NCBI RefSeq assembly: GCF_001644605.1
Contig: NZ_CP011388.1
Span: 3,686,501-3,750,500, forward strand
Length of the DNA: 64,000 nucleotides
DNA from: Paenibacillus swuensis
GTDB lineage: Bacteria > Bacillota > Bacilli > Paenibacillales > DY6
Direction: 5' to 3'
Shown: positions 26,539 to 35,318 of the stretch, piece by piece
How the letters are laid out: each line of letters opens with the position of its first letter
Numbering within the stretch: position 1 is the first letter of the stretch
Program-made: the position numbers and the translations under genes
Notes under the pieces: model-generated
Seen by the model: only the letters and a program-made list of their open reading frames with translations
Database searches by the model: none
Told to the model about the DNA's origin: nothing

Positions 26539-27513
26539 TCATGGGTTGGTAATCAGATGTTGAGCTATATATTTACCATGATGCCGTCCAGATTCGATAA
26601 AGATTTCATTGGCGTTACTCCCCGATGCAATGACACCGGCAATGTATAATCCGGGAACACTCGTTTCCATTGTGTCACGGTTATAATCCGGAACCGTCTG
26701 ACCTTCGGTTAAGTGAATGCCGGCTGTAGCCAACAACGTTCGGTCCGGACGGAAGCCGGTTAATGCCAGCACGAAGTCGCTTGCGATTACTTCGGTCTGA
26801 CTGTTTCCAATGTCAACGGTCACGGTCTGTTCCTCGATGTTCACTACGCGAGAGCCGAGTAACATACGGATTCGACCTTTTTCAATCATACTTTCGAAGA
26901 GGGGCTTAACCCATGGTTTAATGCCGGCCGATAGCTGTTCACCCCGATAAACGATTGTAACCTCAGCCCCGACACGCAACAGATCCATAGCAGCGTCCAC
27001 AGCGGAGTTATTACCTCCGATAATGAGTGTGCGCATATTCGCGTAAGGATGAGCTTCTCTGTAGTAATGTGTGACATTCGGTAAATCTTCGCCCGGAATG
27101 CCTAATCGATTAGGGTGGTCGAAGTAGCCTGTTGCAATCACGACATGACTGGCCTTTAATGTTTCTTTGTTCCCGTTCTGCCGTATGGTCTCGACTTCAA
27201 AGATGGTATCATTCTTCCGGACGGCTACAGCTTCGGTATACGATTGTATACGCAGTTGGTGCAGCTTGGCCGCATTGCGATAATATGCAAGAGCCTCCTG
27301 ACGGTTAGGTTTCTCGTGAGGCGTAGTAAACGGAATGTTCCCGATTTCCAGTAACTCCGGTGTACTAAAGAATTGGAGATACGTTGGATAAAGATAAATG
27401 GAATGAACAATGTTATGTTTTTCTATAATTAAGGGGCGAAAACCCGCTTGCTGAAGTTCAATCGCTGCGGACAGACCGCATGGACCCGCGCCGATCACTA
27501 TAATATCCTCCAT
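26539..27513 (-). CDS. ypdA: Bacillithiol disulfide reductase YpdA (Bdr) family
   Basis: 324 residues. YpdA-family flavoproteins reduce bacillithiol disulfide with NADPH. The N-terminal FAD motif GAGPCGLSAA holds the conserved Cys (Cys12), which is the active-site residue in the S. aureus enzyme. A second dinucleotide motif, IIGGNNSAVDAAMDL, binds NADPH, and VPGLYIAGVIASG closes the FAD site. Length matches the family (about 325). The start faces the DUF1796 gene. Presence implies a bacillithiol-using organism, as expected for this group. Confidence 0.9.
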   Translation of the reverse strand: MEDIIVIGAGPCGLSAAIELQQAGFRPLIIEKHNIVHSIYLYPTYLQFFSTPELLEIGNIPFTTPHEKPNRQEALAYYRNAAKLHQLRIQSYTEAVAVRKNDTIFEVETIRQNGNKETLKASHVVIATGYFDHPNRLGIPGEDLPNVTHYYREAHPYANMRTLIIGGNNSAVDAAMDLLRVGAEVTIVYRGEQLSAGIKPWVKPLFESMIEKGRIRMLLGSRVVNIEEQTVTVDIGNSQTEVIASDFVLALTGFRPDRTLLATAGIHLTEGQTVPDYNRDTMETSVPGLYIAGVIASGSNANEIFIESGRHHGKYIAQHLITNP

Positions 27514-27652
27514 GTTTGACTCCTCCGTGAATACCTGGTTTTCTCACATTGTACATGAACTCCCTACAGTCATCAAATGCCGCAAAGGTCCAAGCAAAGA
27601 TGGGAGTCGGCACATCTACTATAACAATAGTATGTTCAGAGAGGTGATCGGG

Positions 27653-28279
27653 TTGAGACAATCTGAAATTCATCGCACAACGTATGATGTCATATTTTCG
27701 TTAGGTTCCGAATGCTTGACGGGATTGCAATTAAGGGAGCATCAACTTAGAACGATGGCGGGTCCGATTGACTGGATGATTACAGATCCGCTATCCAAGG
27801 TTAGCCGCTTGTTCCATAATCGCTTCAGCGGTTTCATGTTGGAGGAGAATCTCCAAGTTATCGGCATAGACCTGCAAGGCAAGAACTACCTGGTGAACGA
27901 TCTGGCTTACGGGATCGTGTCCGGTCATGATTTTGCCATTGAGAACAATCCTCCCGGACCGCTTACAACGTATGCCGAATTCAGAACGAAGATGGACAGG
28001 AGAATCGCAAGATTTAATAGGGTGATGAATCAATCCTCGATGATCTTGTTTGTGCGGCTTTATGGAACAGAGCAGGAAGCTAAAGAATTGGAGTCTGTTC
28101 TGTCACAGTGGATCCCGCGCCGGTTTCATGTCCTCTTGTTAATCCCGGGGCAGACAGAGTCGCCGACCGACTTACAATGGCCGCTGAAGCGGGTTTGCGC
28201 CTTAGAAATTCCGGATATTCCTCGTATATGGGAAACTTCGATGTGGGGAGAGATTTTTTCCAATATTCACCTGAAGTGA
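27653..28279 (+). CDS. DUF1796 family putative cysteine peptidase
   Basis: 208 residues. The papain-like DUF1796 N-terminus is YDVIFSLGSECLTG with the presumed nucleophile Cys21, followed by MAGPIDWM. The middle part has FNRVMNQSSMILFVRLYG, where later conserved polar residues would lie. Function is unproven in the family. TTG 27653 follows GAGGTGAT; the frame is open further upstream but without a ribosome site. It is transcribed away from ypdA. A downstream gene begins about 90 bases later. Confidence 0.75.
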   Translation: MRQSEIHRTTYDVIFSLGSECLTGLQLREHQLRTMAGPIDWMITDPLSKVSRLFHNRFSGFMLEENLQVIGIDLQGKNYLVNDLAYGIVSGHDFAIENNPPGPLTTYAEFRTKMDRRIARFNRVMNQSSMILFVRLYGTEQEAKELESVLSQWIPRRFHVLLLIPGQTESPTDLQWPLKRVCALEIPDIPRIWETSMWGEIFSNIHLK

Positions 28280-28371
28280 ACTTATGCTTCAAATCCGGCC
28301 TTCCTCGGTTAATAACGAAGTAGATTCTATACAATCAACATCAATCTACTTCTACGACGGAGGGTTCACTT

Positions 28372-28878
28372 ATGCATACATTGACGAAAAATCAACTTCA
28401 ACAGCTGCGGAAACATTTAACCGAGGAACAACATGAATATCAGGAACTGGTCGAAGGAAATGAAGCCTCTGTTAAGGACGGAGTTCAGGAAGCTTCCGGC
28501 GAATTATCCACATACGATAACCATCCGGCGGACAGCGGCACGGAAACGTTCGAAAAAAGCAGGGATTTGTCCATGCATCATCACTTTCAAGATAAGCTGG
28601 ATGCGGTAAACGAGGCGCTGCAGAGGATGGAGACAGGGAATTACGGCGAATGTATAGAATGCGGTCAAAAGATTCCGTTCGAGCGCTTGGAGGCATTGCC
28701 GGAGACAAGCTACTGTATTGATCATGCGGAACATCAGGCGGATCACGAAAGTCGTCCGGTTGAAGAGGAAATTCTGGAGCCGCTACTGCCGAATAATCGA
28801 ATGGATGACGCGGATGCCTGGAAAAGTGTCGAGGAATACGGAACGGCCACAAAGGATTCCAGAAATCTAAGTGAGTAA
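28372..28878 (+). CDS. yteA: YteA-type DksA/TraR zinc-finger protein
   Basis: 168 residues. The C4-type finger has Cys94, Cys97, Cys115 and His118 (ECIECGQK and SYCIDH), the TraR/DksA pattern with His as the last ligand. YteA hallmarks TYDNHPADSGTE and a helical N-terminal region precede it; the C-terminal ~45 residues are acidic. The family is restricted to spore formers and listed as sporulation-related, but its role is unclear; DksA relatives bind RNA polymerase. ACGGAGGG precedes the ATG. A bidirectional terminator follows. Confidence 0.88.
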   Translation: MHTLTKNQLQQLRKHLTEEQHEYQELVEGNEASVKDGVQEASGELSTYDNHPADSGTETFEKSRDLSMHHHFQDKLDAVNEALQRMETGNYGECIECGQKIPFERLEALPETSYCIDHAEHQADHESRPVEEEILEPLLPNNRMDDADAWKSVEEYGTATKDSRNLSE

Positions 28879-28897
28879 GCGAATGCTATTGCATATG

Positions 28898-28938
28898 AAA
28901 AGAGAACCCAAGTCTTCAATCAGACTTGGGTTCTCTTT
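28898..28938. terminator. Bidirectional terminator between yteA and the kinase-like gene
   Basis: A seventeen-base perfect stem (AAAGAGAACCCAAGTCT and its complement) with a six-base loop. It serves two convergent genes. Confidence 0.92.
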
Positions 28939-29959
28939 GTGTAATGAGAGAAACGGTTGCTTGCCATAAATCTTGGTTGTGATCCAACCACCGGATACCC
29001 CATGCGGATTTATAAATATGTTTTTGGAGCTGATCCAAGGAATCCAACCCTTCGAGGTATCTTCCCATGAAATGGATGAACACAACAATGAGACGCAGTT
29101 TCACTAAATCATGAAGAGCTTCAGTCTCCTTAAGCGAAAGCATGCTTGCTTCTATATAGCCTTTAAGAAAGGCAGACATGCGGTCTTGAATTTCGGTTGA
29201 GCGCCAATCTGGCTGAAGAAACTCGGAAAGGGTTACCGCCAGTTCCATAGCGCGTAATTCAACCGTGGCAAATTCAAAGTCAAGCAAGGTGACTTGGTTG
29301 CCGTCGATTAACGCATTGCTGAATACAAGATCACTGTGCACAATCTGCATAGGTAAATGACGCAAAGATTCTGCTTTCTTCTCGAAAGAGATTACCGCCT
29401 TTAGCAATGTTTCAAGTTCCTGCTGGAATGATTTCAATTCCGTTAGGTCCCCGATATGAAACAGTTGGTCGCGTGTCATCAGGTGGTGAACCTCGTAAAT
29501 CTCATAGTAAGGTAAGTAGGAAGCCTCTACCGGAGGTTTGACTTTGGCGAGCGCCTCAACCAAGTGACCTGCTGCTTTACCCAGCAAGTAAGCGTGATCG
29601 ATCTGTTCAGCCATCGGTCTGCGCCCCTCCGCTTTGGCAAACAAAACAGCCAGCTTCCCGTTACTATGACAAGCGTATGTAGAACCAGAGGCTGCAGGGA
29701 TGATTGCGGGGACATGAAAAGGCAAGTCCATGTCAGCCAAAGTCCTCATAATGGCGTGTTCATACATTACTTTATCCGCATCCCGATGATTTTCGTAAAC
29801 ACGCAGCACATACACGCGATCCCCGGCGTAAATAAAGCGTGTGGTATTGTTTAAGCCGCTTTCTTCATGCTTAATCTCAAGCTCAGAGCCGAGTTCATAT
29901 TGCTCAAGTAACTGCTGAATCTGTTTTTCGGAAACGGAAGATTGTGACTGTTCCATCAT
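28916..29959 (-). CDS. Aminoglycoside phosphotransferase / homoserine kinase-like protein
   Basis: 347 residues of the APH/ChoK kinase-like fold. The Brenner motif is IVHSDLVFSNALID (His208, Asp210, Asn215), and the metal-binding DFG equivalent reads LLDFEFA (Asp227 present). The N-lobe has GLNNTTRFIY and the nucleotide-binding YVLRVY. The family includes small-molecule kinases (homoserine, choline, stress kinase SrkA); the substrate here cannot be named. Its 3' end lies inside the bidirectional terminator. It diverges from the DUF6483 gene. Confidence 0.78.
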   Translation of the reverse strand: MMEQSQSSVSEKQIQQLLEQYELGSELEIKHEESGLNNTTRFIYAGDRVYVLRVYENHRDADKVMYEHAIMRTLADMDLPFHVPAIIPAASGSTYACHSNGKLAVLFAKAEGRRPMAEQIDHAYLLGKAAGHLVEALAKVKPPVEASYLPYYEIYEVHHLMTRDQLFHIGDLTELKSFQQELETLLKAVISFEKKAESLRHLPMQIVHSDLVFSNALIDGNQVTLLDFEFATVELRAMELAVTLSEFLQPDWRSTEIQDRMSAFLKGYIEASMLSLKETEALHDLVKLRLIVVFIHFMGRYLEGLDSLDQLQKHIYKSAWGIRWLDHNQDLWQATVSLITQREPKSD

Positions 29960-30030
29960 TTAATTTCCCTCACTCGTTCTGCCGAATTAAAGTATTTCAT
30001 TATTGTAGTACAGAGATTGAGGATTCACAA

Positions 30031-30060
30031 TTGGATTCTGGGAAGCGGACTTGTTATAAT
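30031..30060 (+). promoter_or_regulatory. SigA-type promoter upstream of the DUF6483 gene
   Basis: TTGGAT, an 18-base spacer and TATAAT with an extended TG motif lie 40 bases before the start. Confidence 0.55.
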
Positions 30061-30100
30061 CGACAGATGAGTGATCAATCGGGGGAAGAGGGACACGCGT

Positions 30101-30811
30101 ATGTACCAACGTGATTATATGCTGAGGTTGATTGAGCAGATGACAGAGGCATTGGCAACGCGACTGCTGCACTTGCGTAAACAGAATAAACATGAGGAAG
30201 CGATGCTATGGATCGATGAACAGTTGCTGAAGCTTTTTTTGCCTAAATCGAGGTTGCTGTTGTCCGTCAGTGAAGAGCATTGCAGGAAAGTCATGAGTGT
30301 TAACGGAGTTCCGGAAGCGGATAAAATGTATGCCGCCGCACTCCTGTTACAGCATCAAGCGGACTTATACGGGGATACGGGCCAGCTTGACAACCAATAC
30401 GAAGCCTGGAGAAAATCACTCTATTTATTCCTCTCCGCAGCTGAAGAAGGATATAATCCTTCCGGGATTACGGTTCAGTCAATCCGTGAGTTGGCTGAGA
30501 CGCTTAAGCGAAGCGGGATCGCCTTACCCGCCGCTACCGATACGATGTTATTTCATTATTTTGTTCGAAATGATCGGTATGATGCAGCAGAGGATGTGCT
30601 TTACCGACTTCCTGGCAAGGGGGCTGAGAACTGGTACTCTTTAGGAATGAATTTCTATAGTCAGCTCTCCGGATATACTGATGCACAGCTTCTCAAGGGA
30701 AATTTGGCGAGGGAAGAAGTAGACGCCGGCCAACGGGAATGGATCCAAACCTATCAGCACACAAACGCACCATTAGAAGCACACAGGCACCTTAGAGAGG
30801 ATGAAGAATAA
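30101..30811 (+). CDS. DUF6483 family protein
   Basis: 236 residues, all-helical and soluble. The N-terminus YQRDYMLRLIEQMTEALA is typical of this Firmicute family; the middle contains TPR-like helices (MYAAALLLQHQADLYGDTG, ENWYSLGMNFYSQL). No catalytic motif is seen. GGGGGAAGAGGG precedes the ATG. The stop overlaps the start of ywbE by one base (TAATG), which suggests translational coupling. Confidence 0.75.
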   Translation: MYQRDYMLRLIEQMTEALATRLLHLRKQNKHEEAMLWIDEQLLKLFLPKSRLLLSVSEEHCRKVMSVNGVPEADKMYAAALLLQHQADLYGDTGQLDNQYEAWRKSLYLFLSAAEEGYNPSGITVQSIRELAETLKRSGIALPAATDTMLFHYFVRNDRYDAAEDVLYRLPGKGAENWYSLGMNFYSQLSGYTDAQLLKGNLAREEVDAGQREWIQTYQHTNAPLEAHRHLREDEE

Positions 30812-31014
30812 TGAACGGTCAAGTACGCAACCAGATTAAGCCAGGAATGGAAGTAAACATAGTATTGAAACAAGATCAACGAACCGGAAAGTTAACGAAG
30901 GGGACGGTAAAGGACTTGTTGACGAATTCGCCAAATCACCCACATGGCATCAAAGTAAGGCTCTCGGACGGACAAGTAGGCAGGGTGAAAGAAATTTTAT
31001 CTCCGCAAAGCTGA
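30811..31014 (+). CDS. ywbE: YwbE family protein
   Basis: 67 residues, the usual size for YwbE (DUF2196). The sequence GQVRNQIKPGMEVNIVLKQD followed by GKLTKGTVKDLLT and HPHGIKVRL is diagnostic: a small beta-barrel-like KOW/SH3-type fold. Function is unknown. Its start overlaps the previous stop. Confidence 0.88.
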   Translation: MNGQVRNQIKPGMEVNIVLKQDQRTGKLTKGTVKDLLTNSPNHPHGIKVRLSDGQVGRVKEILSPQS

Positions 31015-31054
31015 CTGGGAAATATAACTAAATCATAATCTGCAACATCTTAAG

Positions 31055-31082
31055 GTATATTTACGTTTCTAAATCATAGAAT
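31055..31082 (+). promoter_or_regulatory. Possible SigE-type promoter
   Basis: GTATATT (6/7 to KMATATT), a 13-base spacer and CATAGAAT (7/8 to CATACANT) lie about 70 bases before the secreted-protein gene. The spacer is one base short of optimal, so this is only a candidate. Confidence 0.35.
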
Positions 31083-31152
31083 TGCGTTAATAGAAAGTAT
31101 AAGCTTTTCTACGATAAACAAATGATTATACCTAAAGAGGGGAAAGATTAAG

Positions 31153-31650
31153 ATGAAGAAATTAGCAGCAGGATTAGCAGCTCTGACCCTATTATTCGCC
31201 AATACAGCGGCCGCAACGGAAGAACAATATGTTCCCGTAAAGCCATCACCTAACGTACACACGGCCTACATTGAACAGATCCCGACACAGAACGGCAAAG
31301 CCTATGTGGTTGCGGATTATATTGAATGGTATGAGGGTGCGAGCGCGGATCGTATCTTTATGCAAAATGAACCGGATTCCGGTCTGGACGGAGCTCCCGA
31401 CGGATATTATATTGTGAATGACAATACCAAACTGCGGAAATTAACCATTTCGCCTAACGCTGAAGTGATTATGCAGTTTTATAACCGCACAGGTAATATA
31501 GAAGATGCGGAAATCGTATTGAATGAAAGAATATCGTTAACCAAGTTTCGTAAGCTGATGACGACGGATGAAACCGTAAGAGATTTTCCATATCATCTTG
31601 TGGTGAAGAACGGGGTCGTTGTGAAGATCATTCAACAATTTATTCCATAA
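31153..31650 (+). CDS. Small secreted protein of unknown function
   Basis: 165 residues. A signal peptide (KKLAAGLAALTLLFANTAAA) has a type I cleavage site near residue 21 and no lipobox. The mature part contains ADYIEWYEGASADRIF, DGAPDGYYIVND and a closing FPYHLVVKNGVVVKI; I recognise no enzyme motif. TAAAGAGGGG precedes the ATG. A strong terminator follows, so it is monocistronic. A weak SigE-like promoter upstream suggests possible expression during sporulation. Confidence 0.7.
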   Translation: MKKLAAGLAALTLLFANTAAATEEQYVPVKPSPNVHTAYIEQIPTQNGKAYVVADYIEWYEGASADRIFMQNEPDSGLDGAPDGYYIVNDNTKLRKLTISPNAEVIMQFYNRTGNIEDAEIVLNERISLTKFRKLMTTDETVRDFPYHLVVKNGVVVKIIQQFIP

Positions 31651-31670
31651 GGTAAATCATGAATGCGAGA

Positions 31671-31701
31671 AACCCGGAGCTTAGCTCCGGGTTATTTTTT
31701 T
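31671..31701 (+). terminator. Terminator after the secreted protein
   Basis: A ten-base perfect stem (AACCCGGAGC pairing with GCTCCGGGTT) with a three-base loop is followed by ATTTTTTT. Confidence 0.9.
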
Positions 31702-31799
31702 AATATGGAGATATTGACGTTTATTGCTCATTAGAACCTGACCTTAGTGCTGGGCGGTTTCTATGATATGATAGTCCAAAAAAAGAGATGGTGAAGGCC

Positions 31800-32441
31800 G
31801 TGCCAGAAGAAGAACTGTTTGATATCTTCGACAAAGAGTACAACAAAATAGGCATCATGCCGCGCAGGGAGGTCCATGCGAAAGGGCATTGGCATGCTAC
31901 GTTTCAATGCTGGATCGTTAGCAACAAGGGACATGAGGGTCGAATATCATTATTATTTCAAATGAGACATCCCCGCAAAGATACGTTTCCAGGCTTGTTG
32001 GATATTTCGTGCGCGGGTCATCTGCAGGCAGGGGAGACTGTTAGGGAAGGTCAACGTGAATTGTATGAGGAACTTGGGGTGAATGTGTCTTTTGAGGAAC
32101 TTCACGATTGCGGCGTTTACGCCGAGGAACATCCGATTGCGGGCGGGGGAATGGACCGGGAATTCTGTCATCTCTTTATTTATAAATGTGATAAACCCTT
32201 GGAGGCATACGTTATGCAGGCAGAGGAAGTCACAGGAATCTATTGGATTGATCTGAAGGAATTTAAAGAGATGATGGCGGAGCAACGTACCTCTGTTCAA
32301 GCTGCGGGTATTCGTGTGGATTCGGCGGGATGCATTGAAGAGCATACTTTTGCTGCGGAATTCACGGATTTCACCCCGCATGGTATTGGTTACTATGAAC
32401 GTCTGTACACGCATGTCGATAATGTGTTCAAAAACCTTTAA
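31800..32441 (+). CDS. Nudix hydrolase
   Basis: 213 residues. The Nudix box is complete: GHLQAGETVREG followed by QRELYEELGV (G-x5-E-x7-RE-x2-EE-x-G). The N-terminus EELFDIFDKEYNKIG resembles isopentenyl-diphosphate-isomerase-like Nudix proteins (YfcD type), but these act on various nucleoside diphosphate derivatives and the substrate is unknown. Start choice is uncertain: GTG 31800 has GATGGTGA upstream, while ATG 31788 lies in that site and would add four residues. Confidence 0.85.
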   Translation: MPEEELFDIFDKEYNKIGIMPRREVHAKGHWHATFQCWIVSNKGHEGRISLLFQMRHPRKDTFPGLLDISCAGHLQAGETVREGQRELYEELGVNVSFEELHDCGVYAEEHPIAGGGMDREFCHLFIYKCDKPLEAYVMQAEEVTGIYWIDLKEFKEMMAEQRTSVQAAGIRVDSAGCIEEHTFAAEFTDFTPHGIGYYERLYTHVDNVFKNL

Positions 32442-32507
32442 ATCCATTTCGTATGTTCTATGCTCAAGTGGTGAAATCTGTTAACAATGAACTTCAGGAG
32501 GCATGGT

Positions 32508-33965
32508 ATGCAGAATAGTTACCAGGATGACAGTTATGCTTTACATACCGATTTGTACCAGATCAATATGGCCAAGGCGTATTGGGCGGACGGTATTCAT
32601 GAACGACGGGCCGTCTTTGAAGTTTATTTCCGTAAGCTTCCATTCGGCAACGGATACGGAGTGTTTGCGGGCGTGGAGCGTATGGCCGATTATTTGCAGA
32701 ACTTTCGCTTTAGCGATAGTGATCTTGCCTATTTGCAGGATGAGCTCGGATACGACGAGGAGTTTATCTCTTATTTAAGCACAGTGCGGTTTCGCGGAAC
32801 CGTGCGCGCCATGGCTGAAGGTGAGATTGTCTTCGCGAACGAGCCGCTCATTCGCATTGAAGCTGCGCTGGCCGAAGCGCAGCTGATTGAAACAGCCCTG
32901 CTGAACATCGTCAACTACCAGACGCTGATCGCCACGAAAGCGTCCCGTGTGAAGCAGGTCATCGGCCAGCAGATCGCGCTGGAGTTCGGCACACGCCGCG
33001 CCCAGGAAATGGATGCGGCGGTGTGGGGTGCGCGGGCAGCCTACATCGGCGGCTTCGACGCGACCAGCAACGTGCGCGCCGGCAAACGATTCGGCATCCC
33101 CGTCGCCGGCACGCACGCGCATGCATTCGTCCAGGCTTATCCGGACGAATACACGGCTTTTCGCAAATACGCGGAGCATCATCGCGACTGCGTATTTCTG
33201 GTGGACACGTACGACACGCTGCAATCCGGCGTGCCGAACGCGATTCGGGTGGCCAAGGAGATGGGAGACCGGATCCGTTTCTTAGGAATCCGGCTCGACA
33301 GCGGCGACTTGGCCTACTTGTCCAAGCAAGCCCGCAAGATGCTGGACGATGCGGGCTTCACGGAAGCGAGTATATTCGCTTCCAACGATCTGGATGAGTA
33401 CACAATCCTCAACCTGCGTGCCCAAGGGGCAAAGATCAACGCCTGGGGAGTCGGCACCAAGCTGATTACAGCGTACGATCAACCGGCGCTCGGCGCGGTG
33501 TACAAGCTGGTCGCGGTGGAAGATGATCGCGGCGGCATGCGGGATGTGATTAAAATATCCGGAAATCCGGAGAAAATTTCCACACCGGGCATGAAGCAGG
33601 TTTATCGCATTATCAATAACGAGACAGGACGGTCGGAAGGGGATTATATCGCACTGGAAGGTGAGGATCCGCATCAAGAAGCGTCCCTCTTCATGTTCCA
33701 CCCTGTACATACGTACCTAAGCAAGACCGTATCCAACTTTGAAGCGATATCACTGCACCATACCATCATGGAAGCAGGAGCGCTGACCCGGCCGCTGCCT
33801 ACGGCTGAGGATGCAAGAAAACATCTGGCGCGTAATTTGCCGCTGTTATGGGATGAGTATTTAAGATCGCTACATCCTGAAGAATATCCTGTGGATTTAA
33901 GCCCGGCTTGCTGGAAAAATCGGATGGATATTATGGAATCTGTAAAGAAACAACGGAAAGAGTAG
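32508..33965 (+). CDS. pncB: Nicotinate phosphoribosyltransferase
   Basis: 485 residues. It makes nicotinate mononucleotide from nicotinate and PRPP, the salvage route to NAD. The N-terminus ALHTDLYQINMAKAYW, the loop FEVYFRKLPFGNGYGVFAG and LEFGTRRAQE, GTHAHAF and RLDSGDLAYLSKQ are family signatures. ATG 32508 lies six bases after AGGAGG. The central part (about 32890-33130) is much more GC-rich than the ends of the gene. CinA in this window also acts on pyridine nucleotides, but the two genes are not linked. Confidence 0.94.
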   Translation: MQNSYQDDSYALHTDLYQINMAKAYWADGIHERRAVFEVYFRKLPFGNGYGVFAGVERMADYLQNFRFSDSDLAYLQDELGYDEEFISYLSTVRFRGTVRAMAEGEIVFANEPLIRIEAALAEAQLIETALLNIVNYQTLIATKASRVKQVIGQQIALEFGTRRAQEMDAAVWGARAAYIGGFDATSNVRAGKRFGIPVAGTHAHAFVQAYPDEYTAFRKYAEHHRDCVFLVDTYDTLQSGVPNAIRVAKEMGDRIRFLGIRLDSGDLAYLSKQARKMLDDAGFTEASIFASNDLDEYTILNLRAQGAKINAWGVGTKLITAYDQPALGAVYKLVAVEDDRGGMRDVIKISGNPEKISTPGMKQVYRIINNETGRSEGDYIALEGEDPHQEASLFMFHPVHTYLSKTVSNFEAISLHHTIMEAGALTRPLPTAEDARKHLARNLPLLWDEYLRSLHPEEYPVDLSPACWKNRMDIMESVKKQRKE

Positions 33966-34050
33966 TGGAGTTAAGAGGATAGGTCGTGCGTTCGTGCATA
34001 GTTTTTACCAAATTGCGGATACTGTCTTTAAAAAAAGAGGTGGTATCCAT

Positions 34051-34725
34051 ATGTGCGAACGGTATTCTCTCACGGCAGAACTTGAACAGATCACGAATCG
34101 ATACGGCATTCACAAAACGGAATGTACACACGCCATGCGATATAATATTTCCCCGACCCAAGAGGTGCCTGTCATAGCCCAACATAAGTCCACAAGGTAC
34201 ATGAATGAGTTTCGCTGGGGACTCTATCCGTTCTGGGCCAAAGATTCCATCAACGCCGACTGTCGTAAGATTCATGATAAACCAATATTTGAACGTCTGC
34301 TAAAGAAACAGCGTTGTCTTATACCGTCTACCGGCTTCTATGCCTGGAGTGACCAAGGGAAAGTAAAGCAGCCGCTTCGAGTTGTATTGCGAAACCGCGA
34401 AGTGTTTGTTTTTGCAGGACTATATGATGTATGGTTAACTCCGCAGAAAGAAGAGGTGCGCACTTGCACAATTTTGACCACAAAGCCGAATGCCGTTGTT
34501 TCCGCCTATGGGGACCGGATGCCTGTCATGATGCAGGACAAGGATATTGACGCCTGGCTGGATCCGACTTTTACCAATACGGCCGCGTTGGAATGGATGC
34601 TTCAACCTACGGGTGAACATCTGATGGAAGCCTACCCTGTTACAACCTTGGTAAATAATACGGAACATCAACAACCGGACTGTGTGGAAGTTTATCCCTC
34701 GGGATGGGCGTTAATTAAATCTTAG
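34051..34725 (+). CDS. SRAP (SOS response-associated peptidase, HMCES/YedK) family protein with altered active site
   Basis: 224 residues. SRAP proteins crosslink to abasic sites in single-stranded DNA through Cys2. Here Cys2 is present directly after Met (CERYSL), as are YNISPT, the WGLYPFWAKD strand and Asn68 (SINAD). Two other residues usually needed are changed: the GFYEW glutamate is Ala98 (GFYAW), and the His before DRMP is Gly154 (YGDRMPV). It may still bind or crosslink DNA but not process or reverse it as YedK does. ATG 34051 follows AGAGGTGGT. No LexA box is seen close to the gene. Confidence 0.88.
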   Translation: MCERYSLTAELEQITNRYGIHKTECTHAMRYNISPTQEVPVIAQHKSTRYMNEFRWGLYPFWAKDSINADCRKIHDKPIFERLLKKQRCLIPSTGFYAWSDQGKVKQPLRVVLRNREVFVFAGLYDVWLTPQKEEVRTCTILTTKPNAVVSAYGDRMPVMMQDKDIDAWLDPTFTNTAALEWMLQPTGEHLMEAYPVTTLVNNTEHQQPDCVEVYPSGWALIKS

Positions 34726-34741
34726 ATGTATTTCAAAATGG

Positions 34742-34778
34742 CCCTGTTGTCCCGGTGTACCGGGTGCAGGGTTATTTT
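34742..34778 (+). terminator. Terminator after the SRAP gene
   Basis: Nested stems CCCTG/CAGGG and CCCGG/CCGGG around a TGTA loop are followed by TTATTTTAC. Confidence 0.65.
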
Positions 34779-34834
34779 ACTTGTTCATATATGTTAAAAT
34801 TAACCTATATATTTCATAGTAGAGGTGAACTATT

Positions 34835-35260
34835 GTGACCCGAATTGTTACAATCCCTTGGGGAAGCGCCATGTTGTCAGGATGGTTGGCCATTATAACA
34901 GGTTCCTTGTATTTGGATCGGGATCATTTTCGGTTTGCGATTTTGGGGAATGAGGCGGGTTCTCAGTGGGAGGCGGTTTCGTTCTGGTCTGATATCTCCA
35001 TCGGTCTTGGGGTGGCGGTGCTGGGATTGTTGCTTCTCAGAAGGCTCCACTTTCAGATTTCGAACTTATATATTCCTTTATTCCTAATCATACTGGCTTT
35101 AATTCAGATCGCGCCGCTTGGTCTATGGGCCATGTTAGGATTGTTATCGGGAGATACAGAAAGCTGGGAGGGCGTTGGCATTCATGCCGTTAACCTGCTG
35201 ATTATGATGATTGCGGCTATACGCTTTCGTTCATTGTGGAACAGTTCGAGGGAGAACTAA
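34835..35260 (+). CDS. Small integral membrane protein, unassigned
   Basis: 141 residues with four hydrophobic segments (about 10-27, 53-70, 75-100 and 115-132) and a short basic C-terminus. I recognise no family. AGAGGTGAAC precedes the GTG start. It is bounded by a terminator on each side and is probably transcribed alone. Confidence 0.65.
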   Translation: MTRIVTIPWGSAMLSGWLAIITGSLYLDRDHFRFAILGNEAGSQWEAVSFWSDISIGLGVAVLGLLLLRRLHFQISNLYIPLFLIILALIQIAPLGLWAMLGLLSGDTESWEGVGIHAVNLLIMMIAAIRFRSLWNSSREN

Positions 35261-35267
35261 ATATGGC

Positions 35268-35306
35268 AAAGAACCCCTCAGTCGGTAAGAGGGATTCTTT
35301 GTTTAT
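35268..35306. terminator. Bidirectional terminator between the membrane protein and alcohol dehydrogenase genes
   Basis: AAAGAACCCCTC pairs with GAGGGATTCTTT, with one mismatch, between two convergent genes. Confidence 0.8.
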
Positions 35307-35318
35307 CCAGAACAAGCA

